A stretch of 34,752 bases of DNA from an uncultured Campylobacter sp. (GTDB lineage Bacteria > Campylobacterota > Campylobacteria > Campylobacterales > Campylobacteraceae): NCBI RefSeq assembly GCF_937996225.1, contig NZ_CALKTC010000042.1:1-34752 (forward strand). The letters are read 5' to 3'. The notes under the pieces were generated by a model, which was not told the DNA's origin, searched no databases, and saw nothing but the letters and a program-made list of their open reading frames with translations. The position numbers and the translations under genes were made by a program. Position 1 is the first letter of the stretch, and the number at the start of each line of letters is the position of its first letter. Below are positions 32,029 through 34,752 of the stretch, one piece after another.

Positions 32029-32988
32029 ATGAAAAGATTGTTTCTCGCGCTTTTCGCCTGTATTTATGCGCAGGCCGAAGAGAAAAAATATGCCGATATC
32101 GTGCAGGGAAATAGTGATGTTTGGGGCAATGCAAGGCTTGAAAACATCGATAGCTACGGCAATGGCTTCGGTCCGATTTTTCTGCAATTTCAAGGACATC
32201 TGCAAAGCTCGGGCTTTTTTGCTTGGTTGGCGCTGGGTGCGGTTTTGGGCGTAATCATAGCTTTTATTGGGCACTACGCGATCATAGGACCGAAGCACTT
32301 CGATCATCATGCGGGCAAGCCGATCTATGCGTTTAATAAATTTGAGCGACTATACCATCTTGTAGCGGCCGTCGCATGGGCGATCTTGGTTCCGACAGGC
32401 TTGATTATGATGTTTGGCGAAGAATTCGGCGGCGGCGCTTTCGTGAGGTTTTGTAAAAACGCTCACGGACTGGCTACGATAGCGTTTGCGATTGCCGTTG
32501 TGCCTATGCTAGTGGCATGGTTTTGGCGTATGCTACCGCGAACTTACGATATCAGATGGATGATGATCGTGGGCGGCTATCTAAGCAAAAAGAAGCGCGC
32601 AATCCCTGCGGGTAAATTTAACGCAGGCCAAAAGGCATGGTTTTGGGTCGCGACTTTAGGCGGTATAGTGATGATAGCGACGGGTGCGTCAATGTTTTTC
32701 CTAGACTACGATATCCCCGCAATGAGAAGTGCGCTAGGTATGAGTCAGATTGAAATTTTAAGAGCAAGCGCGATTATTCATAATTTTTTGGGTGCGGTCT
32801 GCGCGGTATTTTTGCTTGTGCATATCTATATGGCGGTCTTTGCGATCAGCGGTGCCATCCACTCGATGATCGACGGACACAAGCCGGAGGAGGAAGTTTA
32901 CGTCCTTCACCACTACTGGTATCGCGAGCTGCTCGATAAAGGGCAGATCGCTAAATCGCAATTTGAAGCGAAGTACCCGCGCTTATAA
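32029..32988 (+). CDS. fdhI: Formate dehydrogenase cytochrome b subunit (FdhI/FdhC type)
   Basis: This subunit takes electrons from periplasmic formate dehydrogenase through two b hemes to quinone. The 319-residue protein has a signal-like start (MKRLFLALFACIYAQA), an exported segment and then a four- to five-helix cytochrome b core. Likely heme histidines are H110 (ERLYHLVAA), H146 (KNAHGLAT), H251 (AIIHNFLG) and H265 (LLVHIYMA), as in the gamma-subunit family. The fdhA and fdhB genes normally beside it are absent here, so it is either an orphan or moved away from the main cluster. Instead it is followed by yedF and selD, which supply selenium for selenocysteine in the catalytic subunit. Confidence 0.9.
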   Translation: MKRLFLALFACIYAQAEEKKYADIVQGNSDVWGNARLENIDSYGNGFGPIFLQFQGHLQSSGFFAWLALGAVLGVIIAFIGHYAIIGPKHFDHHAGKPIYAFNKFERLYHLVAAVAWAILVPTGLIMMFGEEFGGGAFVRFCKNAHGLATIAFAIAVVPMLVAWFWRMLPRTYDIRWMMIVGGYLSKKKRAIPAGKFNAGQKAWFWVATLGGIVMIATGASMFFLDYDIPAMRSALGMSQIEILRASAIIHNFLGAVCAVFLLVHIYMAVFAISGAIHSMIDGHKPEEEVYVLHHYWYRELLDKGQIAKSQFEAKYPRL

Positions 32989-33072
32989 CTTGGGTAAATT
33001 TTATGCGGGCCTGCTTACGTGGGGCTCGCATTAGCTTTGAGGTTCAAAGAATTTTATTTTTAAGGATTACAT

Positions 33073-33669
33073 ATGCCACTAGATTGTCGCAATTTAAATT
33101 GCCCGGAACCGCTTTTGCGCACCAAAAAAGCCCTCGGTGAGCTAAAAATCGGAGAGAGTTTAGAAATTTTAGTAAACGACGTAGCGCCGCGCGAAAATAT
33201 AAAGCGCTTTTTGGCCAAAAACGGCTTTGAAGCGCAAATTTCACAAGTGGGCGCCGACACGCTTATAAAAACCATAAAAACAGACGAGCTGAAAGATGAA
33301 AGTATCGACGATATTTATTGTGACGTCGCGGCGCCAAAAAGAGGCAAGGTTATATTTCTAAATGAAGAGCAGTGTGGAAGCGGCCCGATCGGAAAGAGCT
33401 TGCTTGCTAAATTTTTAGGCGCGGCGCTAAGCTTAGACGAAAAGCCAGTGAAGGTGATCTGCGTAAACAACGCCGTGCTTATAACTACGAACCGCGGCCA
33501 CGAATGCTTTGAGGCAATCAAAAAGCTAAACGAAGCGGGAGCTGAAATTTTAAGCTGCGGAAGCTGTCTGGAGGGCTACAAACTGGTCGATAAGCTCGCG
33601 ATCGGCGAGATTTCAAATGCATACGAAATCATGGACGTCCTATCGAAATACGAAGTAATCAAACTATGA
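33073..33669 (+). CDS. yedF: YedF-type selenium-metabolism protein (TusA domain plus DsrE-like domain)
   Basis: The 198-residue protein begins with a TusA domain (1-72) with the CPxP motif at C10-P13 (RNLNCPEPLL), which carries sulfur or selenium as a persulfide. It continues with a DsrE-like domain (about 90-198) having GSGPIGKSLLAKFLGA and cysteines at C130, C145, C162 and C165. This two-domain form is known from selenium-using genomes. It is directly upstream of selD, with a 4-base ATGA overlap, so the pair is translationally coupled. A role in delivering selenium to SelD is inferred. AAGGA lies six bases before the ATG. Confidence 0.92.
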   Translation: MPLDCRNLNCPEPLLRTKKALGELKIGESLEILVNDVAPRENIKRFLAKNGFEAQISQVGADTLIKTIKTDELKDESIDDIYCDVAAPKRGKVIFLNEEQCGSGPIGKSLLAKFLGAALSLDEKPVKVICVNNAVLITTNRGHECFEAIKKLNEAGAEILSCGSCLEGYKLVDKLAIGEISNAYEIMDVLSKYEVIKL

Positions 33670-34688
33670 TCTACAGAGATTTTAACCTCACGAAATTTAT
33701 TGCAGCCGCCGGTTGAGCCGCCAAGCTTGACCCGGCGGGTCTAACCGAAAATCTTGGAAATTTAATCGAGCCCAATGTAAACCTGCTTTCGTCAACCTGC
33801 AGCAACGAAGATGCGAGCGTATTTCGCATAAGCGACGATCTTGCACTCGTGCAGACGCTCGATTTTATCACCCCTTTAGTGGACGATCCGTTTGTCTTCG
33901 GACAGATCGCGGCGGCAAACTCCCTAAGCGACGTATTTGCGATGGGCGGCGAAGTGATAAACGCCCTAAACATCGTGGGTTTTGACGATTGTCATTTCTC
34001 AAACGAAATTCTGCGCGAAATTCTGCGCGGCGGCAAAGATAAGATCAAAGAGTGCGGAGGGGTCTTGGTGGGCGGCCACACCATCTCTACCCCCGAAATT
34101 TATTACGGGCTTAGCGTCACGGGGCGCGTGAACCCGCGCAAATTTTGGAGCAACAATACAGCGCGCGAAGGCGACCTGCTGATCCTAACAAAACCTCTCG
34201 GTACGGGCATCATCGCTACGGCTATTAAGGCGAAATTTCTTAAATTTGAAGAATTTCGTGACGCAATAGAGAGCATGATTTTGTTAAATTTTTATGCCGT
34301 GGGCGCGCTAGCGGGTCTAAAAATACATGCCGCGACCGACGTGACGGGCTTTGGACTGCTTGGACATGCGCTTGAAATGATCAATGAGAGCGTGAGTTTT
34401 AAAATTTATCCTAGCAAAATTCCGCTTCTAAAAAGCGTCATCAGATGCCTTGACGAGGGGCTAATCCCCGCCGGAAGCTATAAAAATTTAAAATTTATCG
34501 CACCGGGCGTCGATTCCGAGCCGGACATAACGCTTTGCGACGCGCAAACAAGCGGCGGACTTCTGCTTGCCGTAGCGGAAAAGGACGCGGCGCGAGCGCT
34601 TTCAAATTTAAAAAACGCAGGTTACGCCAGCAGCGCTATAATCGGCGAAGTAGTGGCGCGCGCCGAACATAAAATTTATTTAGTTTAA
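33666..34688 (+). CDS. selD: Selenide, water dikinase; itself a selenoprotein (UGA at codon 17)
   Basis: SelD makes selenophosphate from selenide and ATP, the donor for selenocysteine. The true gene starts at the ATG at 33666, overlapping the yedF stop. It reads MIYRDFNLTKFIAAAG, then UGA (33714-33716), then AAKLDPAGLTENL: the active-site motif G-[C/U]-A-A-K with Sec at position 17 and the catalytic K20. Downstream lie TPLVDDPFVFGQIAAANSLS, AMGGEVINALNIV, GGHTISTPE, DVTGFGLLGHALEM and SGGLLLAV. With Sec the length is 340, normal for SelD. A reading that starts after the UGA at 33849 would drop the catalytic site and is wrong. The enzyme needs its own product to be made. Confidence 0.95.
33714..33741 (+). 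promoter_or_regulatory. Selenocysteine UGA and candidate bacterial SECIS hairpin
   Basis: UGA at 33714 is followed one base later by CCGCC (33718-33722), which pairs with GGCGG (33734-33738) around an 11-base loop, AAGCTTGACCC. An alternative stem GACCC (33729-33733) / GGGTC (33737-33741) overlaps it. A hairpin right after the UGA within the reading frame is where bacterial SECIS elements bind SelB. The structure is judged by eye. Confidence 0.65.
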
Positions 34689-34726
34689 AATCTTTTCTAT
34701 TCAGCCCCCTTTAAGCATCGCTCTTG

Positions 34727-34732
34727 TATAAT
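34727..34732 (+). promoter_or_regulatory. -10 box for a gene beyond the window
   Basis: TATAAT in CTTGTATAATCAC, after the selD stop, with TTTAAGC upstream. The transcript would start near the window edge and run rightwards. Confidence 0.35.
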
Positions 34733-34752
34733 CACATTTCCGTTTCGCGCCG

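Noticed and set aside
33849..34688. selD as a truncated gene or pseudogene starting at 33849
   Set aside because: The upstream frame gives the exact SelD N-terminus with UGA at the G-U-A-A-K position, followed by a hairpin, and overlaps yedF by 4 bases, so the UGA is read as selenocysteine.
1..34752. tRNA, rRNA, CRISPR arrays, insertion sequences, phase-variable homopolymer tracts
   Set aside because: I scanned by eye and found no cloverleaf, rRNA core, regular repeat-spacer array, transposase or long G/C run. Folding or covariance searches could still find something small.

Overview
The window looks like a chromosomal segment of a host-associated Campylobacter of the higher-GC group (C. gracilis / showae / rectus-like). 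The evidence is protein-level resemblance (bS21, NspC, a TrpG-TrpD fusion, NrdB, FdhI, and selenocysteine-containing SelD), intermediate GC with very frequent AAATTT / AAAATTTT words, and Campylobacter-style TATAAT promoters without a clear -35. The species is inference. I see no rRNA, tRNA, CRISPR array or insertion sequence.

Layout. 1-0.5 kb: the AT-rich end of an accessory locus (a possible Gly/Ser-rich protein tail and a small membrane-anchored protein). 0.7-3.8 kb: trpB-trpA plus a signal-peptide/one-TM protein, closed by a strong hairpin. 4.1-5.2 kb: a YedE/FdhT-type selenium-metabolism membrane protein. 5.4-7.3 kb: two paralogous AT-rich membrane proteins. 7.3-14.3 kb (minus): trpE - trpGD - [D12 DNA methyltransferase - EcoRI-family endonuclease] - trpF, so a complete restriction-modification pair sits inside the tryptophan operon with 1-6 nt junctions. 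TrpF and TrpE carry large low-complexity loop insertions. 14.4-17.4 kb: yaaA, a TauE/SafE permease and crcB, separated by long AAATTTT-rich noncoding stretches. 17.8-21.9 kb (minus): a membrane-anchored unknown, a secreted glycosidase-like protein, a small membrane protein, rpsU and a LpoB-like lipoprotein. 22.0-25.1 kb: class III ribonucleotide reductase as nrdD, a separate 54-codon glycyl-radical gene, and nrdG. 25.4-27.4 kb: class I nrdB and pcm. 27.5-29.9 kb: a divergent McrB-like AAA+ protein and an AT-rich unknown. 29.9-30.7 kb (minus): moaD-moaE. 30.8-34.7 kb: nspC, fdhI, yedF and selD, the last with an in-frame UGA at codon 17.

How it fits together. Tryptophan synthesis is complete (TrpE, GD, F, B, A) but split into two convergent transcription units. 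Selenium functions (YedE, YedF, SelD), molybdopterin synthase (MoaD/E) and the formate dehydrogenase cytochrome b point to a Mo/Se formate dehydrogenase encoded elsewhere. The most unusual object is the class III reductase: the 702-residue NrdD ends at its zinc site and lacks the glycyl-radical motif, which is encoded by a separate tiny gene just downstream (24180-24344). That gives an apparent two-piece NrdD, recalling how GrcA/YfiD supplies a glycyl-radical domain to pyruvate formate-lyase.
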